Source: Flavivirga aquimarina
Lineage (GTDB): Bacteria > Bacteroidota > Bacteroidia > Flavobacteriales > Flavobacteriaceae
Length of the DNA stretch: 64,000 nucleotides
Direction of reading: 5' to 3'
Assembly (NCBI RefSeq): GCF_030540835.1
Contig: NZ_JAUOEK010000117.1
Location: 23,219 to 87,218, forward strand
The notes below the pieces were generated by a model. That model did not search any database, was not told where the DNA came from, and saw nothing but the letters and a program-made list of their open reading frames with translations. Shown here piece by piece: positions 9,558-19,114 of the stretch (positions within the stretch are counted from its first letter, which is position 1; every line of letters starts with the position of its first letter). The translations under genes were made by a program, and so were the position numbers.

Positions 9558-11045
9558 ATGAAAAATTATTTACTTTTTCTATTTTCAATGTCTTCGCTAA
9601 TAGCTTTATCACAAAGCAGAAAAATTCCAACAGACACAACTGTAGTAACGACTCATAACACAACAATTAAAGGAATTAATTTTTCATACACAGCAACTAC
9701 AGGTACGCAACCTGTTTGGAATAAAAAAGATGAACCTATAGCCACGCTTTATTACACCTATTATGAACGTACAAATATTAAAAACAGAGCAAATAGACCA
9801 TTAGTTATATCTTTTAATGGTGGTCCTGGGTCTGCATCTGTATGGATGCATATTGCTTATACAGGCCCCAAAGTATTAAATATTGATGATGAAGGTTACC
9901 CTATACAACCTTATGGTGTAAAAAACAACCCTAATTCTATTTTAGATGTTGCAGATATCGTATATGTAAACCCTGTTAACACAGGGTATTCAAGAATGAT
10001 TGAAAACAAAAAAGGGGAGCTCCCAAAAAGAGAGACTTTTTTCGGCATTAATGCCGATATAAAATATTTAGCAGAATGGATAAATACATTTGTTACTAGA
10101 AAAAATCGTTGGGAGTCGCCTAAGTATATTATTGGAGAAAGTTATGGTGGTACTCGTGTTATGGGCTTAGCAAATGAATTACAAAGCAAACAATGGATGT
10201 ATTTAAACGGTGTTATTTTAGTATCTCCTGCAGATTATAAGCTTTATGCCACATCGCAACCTGTATATTCTGCTTTAAACTTACCCTATTTTACTGCGGC
10301 AGCATGGTATCAAAAAGTACTACCTCCTACTTTGCAACAAAAAGATTTATTAGATATTTTACCAGAATCTGAAACTTATGCTATTCAAACTTTAATGCCG
10401 GCATTAGCCAAAGGTGGTTTTATTTCTGAAAATGAAAAACTAGAAGTTGCTAAAAAAATGGCTTACTATTCTGGTTTGAGTGAAACTGCTATTTTGCAAA
10501 ATAACTTAGATATCCCAACTAGCTTTTTTTGGAAAGAATTGCTGAGAAATAAAACAGGACAGACTATTGGCCGATTAGATTCTAGGTATTTAGGAATTGA
10601 TAAAACTGAAACTGGTGATAGCCCCGATTATAGCCCCGAATTAACATCATGGTTACATTCGTTTACACCTGCAATAAACTACTACATAAAAGAGCATCTT
10701 AATTTCAAAACAGATGTTAAATATAATATGTTTGGAGATGTACACCCTTGGGATAGAAGAAATAATAACACCAGAGAGGACTTACGAAAAGCTATGGCCC
10801 AAAACCCTTATTTAAAAGTGTTAGTCCAATCAGGGTATTACGATGGAGCCACTACATATTTTGGTGCTAAATATACCATGTGGCAAGTAGACCCAAGTGG
10901 TAAGATGAAAGACCGTTTCTCTTTTAAAGGTTACAGAAGTGGGCATATGATGTACTTACGCCATGAGGACTTAATTTCTGCTAATGATGATTTACGAGCT
11001 TTTATAAAGAGTTCATTATCTAAAGGAAAATCGGCTAAGTATTAA
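9558..11045 (+). CDS. Secreted serine carboxypeptidase-like peptidase, family S10
   Basis: A 495-residue exported peptidase. The N-terminus MKNYLLFLFSMSSLIALSQS is a clean signal peptide, so I start at 9558; an upstream in-frame ATG at 9408 would add residues read from the palindromic repeat. S10 landmarks are present: oxyanion-forming NGGPGSASVW, catalytic Ser in GESYGG, catalytic Asp in SGYYDGATTY and catalytic His in YRSGHMMY. Members cleave C-terminal residues of peptides, and in this group act in the periplasm or outside the cell. It converges on the M61 peptidase gene with a shared terminator between them. Confidence 0.85.
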   Translation: MKNYLLFLFSMSSLIALSQSRKIPTDTTVVTTHNTTIKGINFSYTATTGTQPVWNKKDEPIATLYYTYYERTNIKNRANRPLVISFNGGPGSASVWMHIAYTGPKVLNIDDEGYPIQPYGVKNNPNSILDVADIVYVNPVNTGYSRMIENKKGELPKRETFFGINADIKYLAEWINTFVTRKNRWESPKYIIGESYGGTRVMGLANELQSKQWMYLNGVILVSPADYKLYATSQPVYSALNLPYFTAAAWYQKVLPPTLQQKDLLDILPESETYAIQTLMPALAKGGFISENEKLEVAKKMAYYSGLSETAILQNNLDIPTSFFWKELLRNKTGQTIGRLDSRYLGIDKTETGDSPDYSPELTSWLHSFTPAINYYIKEHLNFKTDVKYNMFGDVHPWDRRNNNTREDLRKAMAQNPYLKVLVQSGYYDGATTYFGAKYTMWQVDPSGKMKDRFSFKGYRSGHMMYLRHEDLISANDDLRAFIKSSLSKGKSAKY

Positions 11046-11080
11046 TCTTATACTTTATTCTTTTTAAGAAAAAACAAATA

Positions 11081-11119
11081 AAAAACGATTGACAAACAGT
11101 ATGTTCGCCAATCGTTTTT
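11081..11119. terminator. Bidirectional terminator between S10 and M61 peptidase genes
   Basis: Arms AAAAACGATTG (11081-11091) and CAATCGTTTTT (11109-11119) are perfectly complementary, and the 17-nt interior pairs further with two mismatches. A-rich and T-rich flanks make it usable on both strands. It sits between convergent genes. Confidence 0.75.
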
Positions 11120-11139
11120 ATAAAATATATTAAAAAGTA

Positions 11140-13032
11140 TTATCCTTTTAACCAAGCCTCGCGTAATGCTTTTTGAGCATCAGTAACATCTGCTTTTTCA
11201 ATAATGGTTTTGCCAGCAACATAACCTTGCGTAGTCGTTGTTTTTATAACTATTTCTTCGCCACTTCTTTCTAATGTTAGTTCAATATCTTTTCCTGGTT
11301 TCCACATAAAAACCTTTTGTAAAACATCATTGGCATTTTGCAATGTTAGAGCTTCACCCCCAACAGACTTTATAACATCGTTTGCTTGTATACCTTGTTC
11401 TTCCCAAAAACTGTTCTTTAATGCCATATCTGTAAAAAATATAGTGCCTTTTTGTGGGTCTGCACTTACAATAGGAATACCGTCCATTAATATATAATTA
11501 GCTTCTACCCTACCTTCTCCAATTTCTAAACCAACTTTCTCGAAAAATACATTATAATCTATTGGTATATCTCCAATAACATGAGTATCGAAAAACTCAC
11601 GTAATGAAGGGTACGTCATAGCTACAATTTCATCTATAAGTTTATCATCTTCAAACGGTTTATTTTTTCCATATTTATTTGATAACTCTTTCATTAAAGA
11701 TAAAATACCTCTATTACCATTGCTTTCTTCACGCATTAAAATATCAATACACATACCTATTAATGCGCCTTTTTGATACACATTTAAATACTCATCCTTA
11801 TAAGGAGCTTTTAAAACATTTTCACTCATTATAGTAAAACTCATAGCATCATTCATTTGTTTAGATTGCTGAATTTTACTCATAATTTTATTGTAAAAAT
11901 CGGCTTCTTTAACAAGTCCTTGATCTACTTGGAATAACGTTGCAAAATACTCGGTTACACCTTCATACATCCATAAATGCTTAGAGAAAGTGGGATTATT
12001 ATAATCAAAATAATGAACATCTTCAGAATGTACACTTAAAGGAGTTACTATATGAAAAAACTCATGAGACACAACATCTGTCATACTTTCTGCCAAAGCA
12101 TCCTCAGGCATAGATTCCGGCAATACCACTACAGTTGATGTATGATGCTCTAAAGCACCATAACCTTTTGGAGAATCTTCATCGCCTTCAGATAAATACA
12201 AATAAATATCATAACGCGGTGTTGTATTGATGTCTCCCAAATACGTTTTTTGGGCTTGCATCATTTTAAATACCGTCTCTTTTAAAGATTTAGCAGAATG
12301 AATTTTATTAGGCGAATAAACGCTTAATACAATTTTAATATCGCCTACCTTAAATTCTTCAACATCTAAATTACCATACATCATAGGGTTATCGGTAATA
12401 TCAAAATATCTTGTAGCAAAATAACTTGTTGTTATATTTTTTCCATCTTCGCTAGTCTTAGAACCTACATTTTGTAATGCAGAAGTACGTTTAAAATCTG
12501 TAGAAGCTGTTACATCTAACTTATACTGATTGTTTTTTAAAGAATCAAAGTAGCCAATAAATCCATGTAAATTTAACACATAATTATCGGGTTCGATATT
12601 CGTTCCAGAAGGTGAAAAAGGGGTGTCCTTTCCTATACCACCTTCAACTTCTGTATCATAAGTATCATTAACCCAATAAGTAATTTTATCCAATTGCTTT
12701 GCATTACTAATAGACCAAGTGTTAGTATCTACTTTATTTACTGGCAAGTCATTCCCCTGATAATCAATAGCTTTAAAATCATCAATATACTTACCAAAAT
12801 CACTTACCGAATAGGTTCCTTGTATTACTTTTGGTAAACGGTATGTTACAGTTTCCACAGTAAAACGTCCCGGATCGATAGTTACCGGTGCTTTATCATT
12901 ATCAATACCTGCTAAGTTTATCGATGTTGTTATTGGCAAACTTGTTGCTAAATCATTTTTTGTATTCTTTGTAGAACTACAACTTGCTAGTAAAATGCTT
13001 GCTAATAACGCAGCAAATGTCTTAGTATTCAT
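11140..13032 (-). CDS. M61 family (glycyl aminopeptidase-like) lipoprotein with PDZ domain
   Basis: A 630-residue zinc peptidase. The N-terminus ends in a lipobox (LLASCSS, Cys about residue 18), so it should be anchored to a membrane as a lipoprotein. The zinc motif is HEFFH, with the third ligand in YEGVTEYFA, as expected for M61. A beta-rich N-terminal domain precedes it, and a PDZ-like domain (about residues 500-610, with ANDVIKSVGGEAL) follows. The related Sphingomonas enzyme releases N-terminal glycine or alanine; the substrate here is unknown. All catalytic residues are present. Confidence 0.88.
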   Translation of the reverse strand: MNTKTFAALLASILLASCSSTKNTKNDLATSLPITTSINLAGIDNDKAPVTIDPGRFTVETVTYRLPKVIQGTYSVSDFGKYIDDFKAIDYQGNDLPVNKVDTNTWSISNAKQLDKITYWVNDTYDTEVEGGIGKDTPFSPSGTNIEPDNYVLNLHGFIGYFDSLKNNQYKLDVTASTDFKRTSALQNVGSKTSEDGKNITTSYFATRYFDITDNPMMYGNLDVEEFKVGDIKIVLSVYSPNKIHSAKSLKETVFKMMQAQKTYLGDINTTPRYDIYLYLSEGDEDSPKGYGALEHHTSTVVVLPESMPEDALAESMTDVVSHEFFHIVTPLSVHSEDVHYFDYNNPTFSKHLWMYEGVTEYFATLFQVDQGLVKEADFYNKIMSKIQQSKQMNDAMSFTIMSENVLKAPYKDEYLNVYQKGALIGMCIDILMREESNGNRGILSLMKELSNKYGKNKPFEDDKLIDEIVAMTYPSLREFFDTHVIGDIPIDYNVFFEKVGLEIGEGRVEANYILMDGIPIVSADPQKGTIFFTDMALKNSFWEEQGIQANDVIKSVGGEALTLQNANDVLQKVFMWKPGKDIELTLERSGEEIVIKTTTTQGYVAGKTIIEKADVTDAQKALREAWLKG

Positions 13033-13129
13033 TTAATTAATTTTAGTTTTTTTATAGACGCACAAAATACTACTATGTTACGGGCTCTTTTCTTAAGGTT
13101 ATGTTAAAAAGATAAATTATATTCGCCCA

Positions 13130-14137
13130 ATGCAAACCCCTTTAGTTAGTATACTCATACCTTTTAAGAATACAGAAGCCTTTATAAAAGCCTGTTTGGT
13201 TTCTGTATTAAATCAAACATATACGCATTGGGAATTGCTTATAGTTGATGATGCTTCTTCTGATTCTAGTTTTAATATCGTTAAAGAATTTGCTGAAAAT
13301 GATGATAGAATCACTCTTTTAAAGAACTCCGGGTCGGGGATTATTGATGCTTTACGATTCGCTTTTAAACATAGCAAAGGGGCATTTATTACACGAATGG
13401 ATAGTGACGATATCATGCATTCCAACAAATTGGAAGTGTTAGTAACCAATTTATTAAAACACGGAAAGCAACATATAGCTGTCGGTTTAGTAAACTATTT
13501 TTCTGAAGATGGCATTAAAGAAGGTTATAAAAACTATGAGATTTGGTTAAATAACTTAACCAAAACAGGACGCAATTATTCTGAAATTTATAAAGAATGT
13601 GTGATTCCGTCGCCTTGTTGGATGGCTCACAGAAACGACTTAATAGCCTGTGATGCTTTTAACCCCAATAGATACCCCGAAGATTACGATTTAGCGTTTA
13701 GATTTTATAAACACCAATATAAATGTATTCCTTGTGATACCGTTATTCATGATTGGAGAGATTATAGTTCGCGAACTTCAAGAACTCATGAACATTATGC
13801 CGAGAATCATTTTATAGATATAAAACTACGTTACTTTTTAGAGTTAGATTATAATCCAGACAAATCACTTGTTATTTGGGGGGCCGGAAACAAAGGGAAA
13901 ACGGTTGCCAAAACACTTATTAAAAAGGCTGTCCCTTTTCAGTGGATTTGCGATAACCCCAATAAAATTGGAAGAGATATTTACGGTAGTGTATTAAAAC
14001 CTTTTAGTGCCTTAAAAAACATTAAGAATCCTCAAAGTATTATTACGGTTGCTAATAAAGAAGCACAAACAGAGATTAGAGATTATATGAATACACTAAA
14101 CTTGAAGAATGTTTGCGATTATGTTTTCTTCTGTTAA
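13130..14137 (+). CDS. Family 2 glycosyltransferase with a C-terminal nucleotide-binding-like domain
   Basis: A 335-residue protein. The first 220 residues are a GT-A fold: VSILIPFKNTEAFI, then VDDASSDSS and the metal-binding MDSDD. Residues from about 245 on (LVIWGAGNKGKTVAKTL, then WICDNPNKIGRDIYG) look like a Rossmann-type domain that is sometimes appended to sugar-modifying enzymes. It has no membrane segment. The donor and acceptor sugars cannot be inferred. It is divergent from the M61 gene and monocistronic, not inside a polysaccharide cluster. Confidence 0.82.
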   Translation: MQTPLVSILIPFKNTEAFIKACLVSVLNQTYTHWELLIVDDASSDSSFNIVKEFAENDDRITLLKNSGSGIIDALRFAFKHSKGAFITRMDSDDIMHSNKLEVLVTNLLKHGKQHIAVGLVNYFSEDGIKEGYKNYEIWLNNLTKTGRNYSEIYKECVIPSPCWMAHRNDLIACDAFNPNRYPEDYDLAFRFYKHQYKCIPCDTVIHDWRDYSSRTSRTHEHYAENHFIDIKLRYFLELDYNPDKSLVIWGAGNKGKTVAKTLIKKAVPFQWICDNPNKIGRDIYGSVLKPFSALKNIKNPQSIITVANKEAQTEIRDYMNTLNLKNVCDYVFFC

Positions 14138-14217
14138 GAGCAATAAAATCAACTAACAGGCAAAAATGTCGTGAAAATGTCGCAAATAAACCGTTATCAA
14201 AAGATAGGTTTCATAAG

Positions 14218-14225
14218 TAATTTTG
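14218..14225 (+). promoter_or_regulatory. Bacteroidota -7 box for the XRE-membrane protein gene
   Basis: TAATTTTG fits TAnnTTTG exactly and lies 23 bp before the ATG at 14249. No clear -33 element is visible at the usual distance. Confidence 0.45.
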
Positions 14226-14248
14226 GCAATAATTAAACTAAATTAATT

Positions 14249-14824
14249 ATGAACGAAATAGGAATAAAAATTAGAGAAGTTAGAAAAATAAAAGGGTTAT
14301 CTCAAGAAGAATTAGCAGATATTGCAAAAGTAAATTTGAGAACGATACAACGAATAGAGAATAATAAAAATGAACCTAGAGGAAAAACACTTCATTTAAT
14401 TTGTCAAGCTTTAGATTTAAATGCAGAGGATATTTTAGATTACGGAAAACAAAGCGATAAAAATTATTTAATTTATTTTCATTTATCTGTTTTATCATTT
14501 TTAATTATTCCTACTGGAAATATAATTATTCCCTTTATTTTATGGATGACTAAAAAAGATAAAATTATTGGATTAAAAAACACTGGAGCCAATCTCTTAA
14601 ATTTTCAAATTATTTGGACGTTAATTACTTATTCTATAATAATTTTTGGTGGGTTTCTTAAAATTATACATTTTGAAATTGGTCCAGGGAATTTTATACT
14701 TTCATTCTATGCACTTATTATCCTTTGTCCTATAAATATTATTTTGCCAATAATTTTTGCTATTAAAATTAGAAGAGGGAAAATAAAAGCTTTTTATCCA
14801 AACATTATTAAATTAATAAAATAA
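14249..14824 (+). CDS. XRE-family regulator with C-terminal membrane domain (DUF4870-like)
   Basis: A 191-residue protein. Residues 5-62 form a Cro/C1-type helix-turn-helix (LSQEELADIAKVNLRTIQRIENN). Three or more hydrophobic segments follow, the first at about 74-97 with PTGNIIIPFILWMTKKD, as in DUF4870 proteins. Such fusions are common in flavobacteria and presumably tether a DNA-binding domain to the inner membrane; the signal and target are unknown. It has its own promoter-like box and precedes the BatA operon by 89 bp. Confidence 0.8.
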   Translation: MNEIGIKIREVRKIKGLSQEELADIAKVNLRTIQRIENNKNEPRGKTLHLICQALDLNAEDILDYGKQSDKNYLIYFHLSVLSFLIIPTGNIIIPFILWMTKKDKIIGLKNTGANLLNFQIIWTLITYSIIIFGGFLKIIHFEIGPGNFILSFYALIILCPINIILPIIFAIKIRRGKIKAFYPNIIKLIK

Positions 14825-14868
14825 TAATTTCTTAATAGAAGAACCTTATTTTTCATTCTATTCAATAC

Positions 14869-14898
14869 TTTGAAAATGAAAAAAAATATGTAGCTTTG
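14869..14898 (+). promoter_or_regulatory. Promoter of the BatA-domain gene operon
   Basis: TTTG (14869-14872) and TAGCTTTG (14891-14898), separated by 18 bp, match the Bacteroidota consensus TTTG-N17-23-TAnnTTTG. The ATG lies 16 bp after the -7 box. It should drive the tightly spaced genes 14914-19078. Confidence 0.65.
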
Positions 14899-14913
14899 AC
14901 AAATCTAAAATGA

Positions 14914-16836
14914 ATGCAGTTTAAACACCCAGAACTTCTTTACGCTTTATTTTTACTGCTTATTCCTATAATTGTTCACTTATTTCAATTACGAAAATTT
15001 CAAAAAGTGGCTTTTACTAATGTGGCCTTTTTAAAAGAAGCAACATTACAAACCCGTAAAAGCTCTCAAATAAAAAAGTGGCTAATTCTCTGTACAAGAT
15101 TATTACTTCTTGCAGCTATTGTTTTTGCATTCGCACAGCCCTTTACGTCTAAATCTGATGCCTTTAAAACTAAAAAAGAAACAGTTATTTATTTAGATAA
15201 TTCATTTAGTTTACAAGCAAAAGGAAATCAAGGGGCTCTTTTAAAACGTGCCATTCAGGATATTATTAGTAACGTATCTGAAAGTGAAAACATCTCGTTG
15301 CTTACTAATGATAACACTTACAAAAACACGACCATAAAAGCTATTAAAAACGATTTACTGCAATTAGGGTACTCATCTAATAAATTAACATCACAAGCTG
15401 CTCTATTAAAAAGTAACACGATTTTTAGCAAACAAAAAAACACGTTAAGACATCTGGTTTTTATTTCCGATTTCCAACAAGATGCAGCTAATTTCAATCC
15501 AAAAGTAGATTCGCTAACGAATCTTCATTTGGTAAAGTTACAGCCTATAAGTACTAGTAACGTCACTATTGATAGTGTTTATATTTCTAAAAAAACCGCA
15601 ACCGCTATAGAGTTAAAAGTACTTTTAAAGAACAGCGGAAGTGCTATTGAAAGTCTACCTGTTTCACTATTTAGCAATGATAATTTAATTGCTAAAACTT
15701 CGGTAGCTATTGAAGGTGATGCTGAAACCATATTTTCACTTCCCGTTAATGAAGTTATTAATGGAAAAATTATAATTGACGATTCTAATTTACAATTTGA
15801 CAATAGTTTATTTTTCAATATTAACAATGGCACAAAGGCTAATGTACTTTCTATAAATGCCGTAAATGATTCCTTTTTAAAACGTATTTATACCGAAAAT
15901 GAATTCAATTATACTGCCACTATAGAAAATCAATTAAACTATAATATTATTGATCAACAGCATCTCATTATTTTAAATGAGTTACAGACCATTCCAAATG
16001 CCTTAGTGTCTGCTTTAAAACAATTTACTAAACAAAGCGGCATACTCATTATAATTCCTTCAAAAAACATAAATAAACAATCTTACAATCAATTATTAGC
16101 AAATCATAGTTCTAATTTTAACAACCTACTCTTAACCGAAAAACGTATTACAACCATTAATTATGCGCATCCTTTGTATAACAATGATGTGTTTGAAAAA
16201 CAAGTGAGTAATTTTCAATACCCTAAAGTGACAAGTTTTTATGGTGTTTCGTCTAACGGCACTAATGTCTTACAATTTGAAGATGGCAAACCATTTTTAT
16301 ATCAAAACAAGAATGTCTATATATTTACTGCCGCTTTAAACAATGAGAATTCAAATTTTATAAATTCGCCATTAATTGTACCGACACTTTATAACATAGG
16401 AAAGCACAGTCTAAAAACACCAAACTTATATTATACTATTGGACAGGAAAACACATTTGATGTTGATACACAATTACAACAAGATGACATTTTATCGTTA
16501 GTTAATAATGGTATTAATATAATTCCCAGACAGCAATACTTTAACAATAAAGTAGTTGTAAGCACTTCTAAAGATCCATCGATAGCTAATACTTATACAA
16601 TAAAGAATAAAAACGAAAACATTAAGAACATTAGCTATAATTATAATAGGGATGAAAGCAATTTAACTTACAGGAACCTTTCTCCTTCAAAAAATATAAC
16701 AGTTAGCGATTCAATTATCGAAATTTTTAACACTTTAAAAAGTGATACAAAAATTAACGCCTTATGGAAATGGTTTGTTATTTTTGCACTAGCATTATTG
16801 ATTATTGAAATGGGCATCTTAAAATACTTTAAATGA
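14914..16836 (+). CDS. BatA domain-containing membrane protein
   Basis: A 640-residue protein with the double-membrane-spanning N-terminus typical of BatA-domain proteins (TIGR02226). FKHPELLYALFLLLIPIIVHLF is followed by a basic FQLRKFQKVAFTNVAFL segment and then LILCTRLLLLAAIVFAFAQP at about 60-80. The centre has a von Willebrand A-like stretch (ETVIYLDNSFSLQ, later HLVFISDFQQD). A last hydrophobic helix (WFVIFALALLIIEMGIL) ends near the C-terminus. The protein should be an inner-membrane protein with a large periplasmic part. Its function is not established. The stop overlaps the next gene by 4 bp. Confidence 0.85.
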   Translation: MQFKHPELLYALFLLLIPIIVHLFQLRKFQKVAFTNVAFLKEATLQTRKSSQIKKWLILCTRLLLLAAIVFAFAQPFTSKSDAFKTKKETVIYLDNSFSLQAKGNQGALLKRAIQDIISNVSESENISLLTNDNTYKNTTIKAIKNDLLQLGYSSNKLTSQAALLKSNTIFSKQKNTLRHLVFISDFQQDAANFNPKVDSLTNLHLVKLQPISTSNVTIDSVYISKKTATAIELKVLLKNSGSAIESLPVSLFSNDNLIAKTSVAIEGDAETIFSLPVNEVINGKIIIDDSNLQFDNSLFFNINNGTKANVLSINAVNDSFLKRIYTENEFNYTATIENQLNYNIIDQQHLIILNELQTIPNALVSALKQFTKQSGILIIIPSKNINKQSYNQLLANHSSNFNNLLLTEKRITTINYAHPLYNNDVFEKQVSNFQYPKVTSFYGVSSNGTNVLQFEDGKPFLYQNKNVYIFTAALNNENSNFINSPLIVPTLYNIGKHSLKTPNLYYTIGQENTFDVDTQLQQDDILSLVNNGINIIPRQQYFNNKVVVSTSKDPSIANTYTIKNKNENIKNISYNYNRDESNLTYRNLSPSKNITVSDSIIEIFNTLKSDTKINALWKWFVIFALALLIIEMGILKYFK

Positions 16837-18089
16837 ACATACTTATAAAATCTGCTACCATAATAGATTCAAAAAGCGAGTTCCATAACAAAACTCAAGA
16901 TTTATTAATTGAAAATGGTAAGATTTCAAAGATTGCCACTAAGATTAAAAACACCAATAATTATCAAGAGGTTAAGTTAGACAATCTACATATTTCGCAA
17001 GGTTGGTTTGATAGTAGTGTATGTTTTGGTGAGCCTGGGTTTGAAGAACGCGAAACCATAAAAAATGGGCTTAAAACCGCGGCATCTGCAGGTTTTACCG
17101 CTGCTGCTTTAAATGCCAACACATACCCTGTTTTAGATTCTAATTCTGATATTACTTTTGTTAACACAAAATCGCATAATAACGCTGTATCGCTATTACC
17201 TATCGGGTCATTAACACTAGGTGGTAAAGGTGAAGATTTGGCAGAACTTTATGATATGCACTCGGCAGGGGCTGTTGCATTTTACGATTACAAAAAACCG
17301 ATTTCTAATCCTAACCTTATGAAAATTGCCTTGCAATATGCGAGTAATTTTGATGGATTGGTCTGTTCGTTTCCACAAGAAAGTAAAATTTCCGGGCATG
17401 GTGTTATGAATGAAAATATAACTAGTACCTCACTAGGCTTAAAAGGTAATCCTGCTTTGGCAGAAGAATTACAGGTAGCTCGCGATTTATTTTTATTAGA
17501 ATATACAGGTGGAAAATTGCATATTCCTACTATTTCTACAGCGACTTCTGTAGCACTTATAAGAGAAGCCAAAAAGAAAAAACTAGACGTTACTTGTAGC
17601 GCTGCTATACATAATTTATATTTTACAGATACCGTATTAAAAGATTTTAATACACACTTTAAGGTACTACCACCACTTCGTACTCAAGAAGATGTAGATG
17701 CTTTAATTGAAGGTATTAAAGATAGTACTATAGACATGGTAACGAGTGATCATAATCCTATAGATATTGAACAAAAGAAGATAGAATTTGATCATGCCGA
17801 ATATGGAACCATAGGGCTGGAAAGTGCCTTCGGGGCTTTACAAGCTATTTTTTCGACTAAGAAAACCATAGATATTTTAACTAAAGGAAAAACACGATTT
17901 GCTCTAGAACAAGCACCTATTAATATTGGTAATAAAGCGAACATAACACTTTTTAATCCAGATACTAAATATTCCTTTTCTCAAAATAACATCGTTTCAA
18001 AATCAAAGAATGCCATTTTCGAGGGAGAGGCTTTAAAAGGAACCGTTTATGGGATCATCTCGAATAACAAAGTTTCATTAAACAAATAA
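16833..18089 (+). CDS. Dihydroorotase homologue lacking the metal ligands (PyrC-like, probably non-catalytic)
   Basis: A 418-residue amidohydrolase-fold protein aligned with class I dihydroorotase over its length. The usual DxHxHLREPG is here FDSSVCFGEPGFEE, so both first-strand histidines are missing. The later histidines are also absent (LVCSFPQES for LVxHxED, HIPTISTATS for HIxHVST), while the final Asp remains in TSDHNPID. Without the binuclear metal site it can hardly close or open dihydroorotate. A comparable inactive homologue, PyrC' of Pseudomonas, is needed to assemble aspartate transcarbamoylase; a similar structural role is a hypothesis here. It is translationally coupled (ATGA) to the BatA gene. 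Confidence 0.8.
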   Translation: MNILIKSATIIDSKSEFHNKTQDLLIENGKISKIATKIKNTNNYQEVKLDNLHISQGWFDSSVCFGEPGFEERETIKNGLKTAASAGFTAAALNANTYPVLDSNSDITFVNTKSHNNAVSLLPIGSLTLGGKGEDLAELYDMHSAGAVAFYDYKKPISNPNLMKIALQYASNFDGLVCSFPQESKISGHGVMNENITSTSLGLKGNPALAEELQVARDLFLLEYTGGKLHIPTISTATSVALIREAKKKKLDVTCSAAIHNLYFTDTVLKDFNTHFKVLPPLRTQEDVDALIEGIKDSTIDMVTSDHNPIDIEQKKIEFDHAEYGTIGLESAFGALQAIFSTKKTIDILTKGKTRFALEQAPINIGNKANITLFNPDTKYSFSQNNIVSKSKNAIFEGEALKGTVYGIISNNKVSLNK

Positions 18090-18091
18090 AA

Positions 18092-18424
18092 ATGACTGAG
18101 CAAGATATTGAAGTAGGAAGAAATAATGCTATAATTAGTTATCTAACTATATTTGGCACCATAATCGCCTTTTATTTAAATAATGAAAACAAAAGTGAAT
18201 TTTCTAGTTTTCATATACGGCAAGCATTAGGTTTATGGCTCACATTTTTTGCTCTTGGTTATATTATTGGAAGCTTTGACAGTTGGGCTATCTCCTCTGG
18301 TTTTTATATGTTTTTTGCTGTACTTTTTATATATGGTTTTGGAAGTGCATTAGGAAGAAAAGCACAAACAGTTCCTCTTGTTGGAAACTTCTATCAAAAA
18401 ATATTTGCAAATCTTGGTAAATAA
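18092..18424 (+). CDS. Small membrane protein, DUF4870/Tic20-like
   Basis: A 110-residue protein with three hydrophobic segments (about 15-28, 47-66 and 70-88) and the motif FSSFHIRQALGLWL before the second helix, seen in small DUF4870-like or Tic20-like bacterial membrane proteins. It starts 2 bp after the preceding stop and its own stop abuts the next ATG, so it is part of the same operon. Its role is unknown. Confidence 0.7.
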   Translation: MTEQDIEVGRNNAIISYLTIFGTIIAFYLNNENKSEFSSFHIRQALGLWLTFFALGYIIGSFDSWAISSGFYMFFAVLFIYGFGSALGRKAQTVPLVGNFYQKIFANLGK

Positions 18425-19078
18425 ATGATTAACAATACACTCTCATTACATCACATAGTTCGCGAATCTACATTAACAGAAAATGCACCGCTATTAATTA
18501 TGATGCATGGTTACGGTAGTGATGAAAACGATCTGTTTTCATTTGCCAACGAATTACCTGAAGAATTTTTTATTATTTCGGTAAGAGCGCCTTATACCAT
18601 GCAACCTTTTGGAAATGCCTGGTATGCTATTAATTTTGATGCAGAAAAGGGTAAATGGAACGATAATGAACAAGCTATAGAATCTCGCGATTTAATTTCA
18701 AAGTTTATTGACGAAGCTATAGATTCTTACCCTGTAGATAAAAATAATGTATCGCTTTTAGGATTTAGCCAAGGGAGTATTTTAAGCTATGCCATCGCTT
18801 TAACTTATCCAGAGAAAATTAAAAACATAGTCGCTTTGAGTGGTTATATTAGCAAGGATATTCTTCCCGAAGATACTACTAAAGACTACTCGCATTTAAA
18901 CTTTTATTGTTCTCATGGAAATGTAGATCAGGTGATTCCTGTTGATTGGGCACGACAAACTGCACCGTATTTAAGTAGCCTCAATATAAAACATCAATAT
19001 TCGGAATTTCCTGTGGGTCATGGTGTGGCTCCGCAAAATTTTTATGAGTTTAAAAATTGGCTAATAAACAACTTATAA
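18425..19078 (+). CDS. Phospholipase/carboxylesterase-type alpha/beta hydrolase
   Basis: A 217-residue cytoplasmic serine hydrolase. LLIMMHGYGSDENDL supplies the oxyanion region, LLGFSQGSI holds the nucleophile Ser (GFSQG), SHGNVDQVIPV the acid, and FPVGHGVAP the catalytic His. Size and motifs match the carboxylesterase/YpfH group, which hydrolyse short acyl esters or deacylate proteins; the substrate is not known. It is the last gene of the run begun by the BatA gene, with a zero-base gap to the upstream membrane protein. Confidence 0.85.
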   Translation: MINNTLSLHHIVRESTLTENAPLLIMMHGYGSDENDLFSFANELPEEFFIISVRAPYTMQPFGNAWYAINFDAEKGKWNDNEQAIESRDLISKFIDEAIDSYPVDKNNVSLLGFSQGSILSYAIALTYPEKIKNIVALSGYISKDILPEDTTKDYSHLNFYCSHGNVDQVIPVDWARQTAPYLSSLNIKHQYSEFPVGHGVAPQNFYEFKNWLINNL

Positions 19079-19114
19079 TATTTTTCGTACCTTTTTAGTC
19101 TTAAAAAGACTTAA

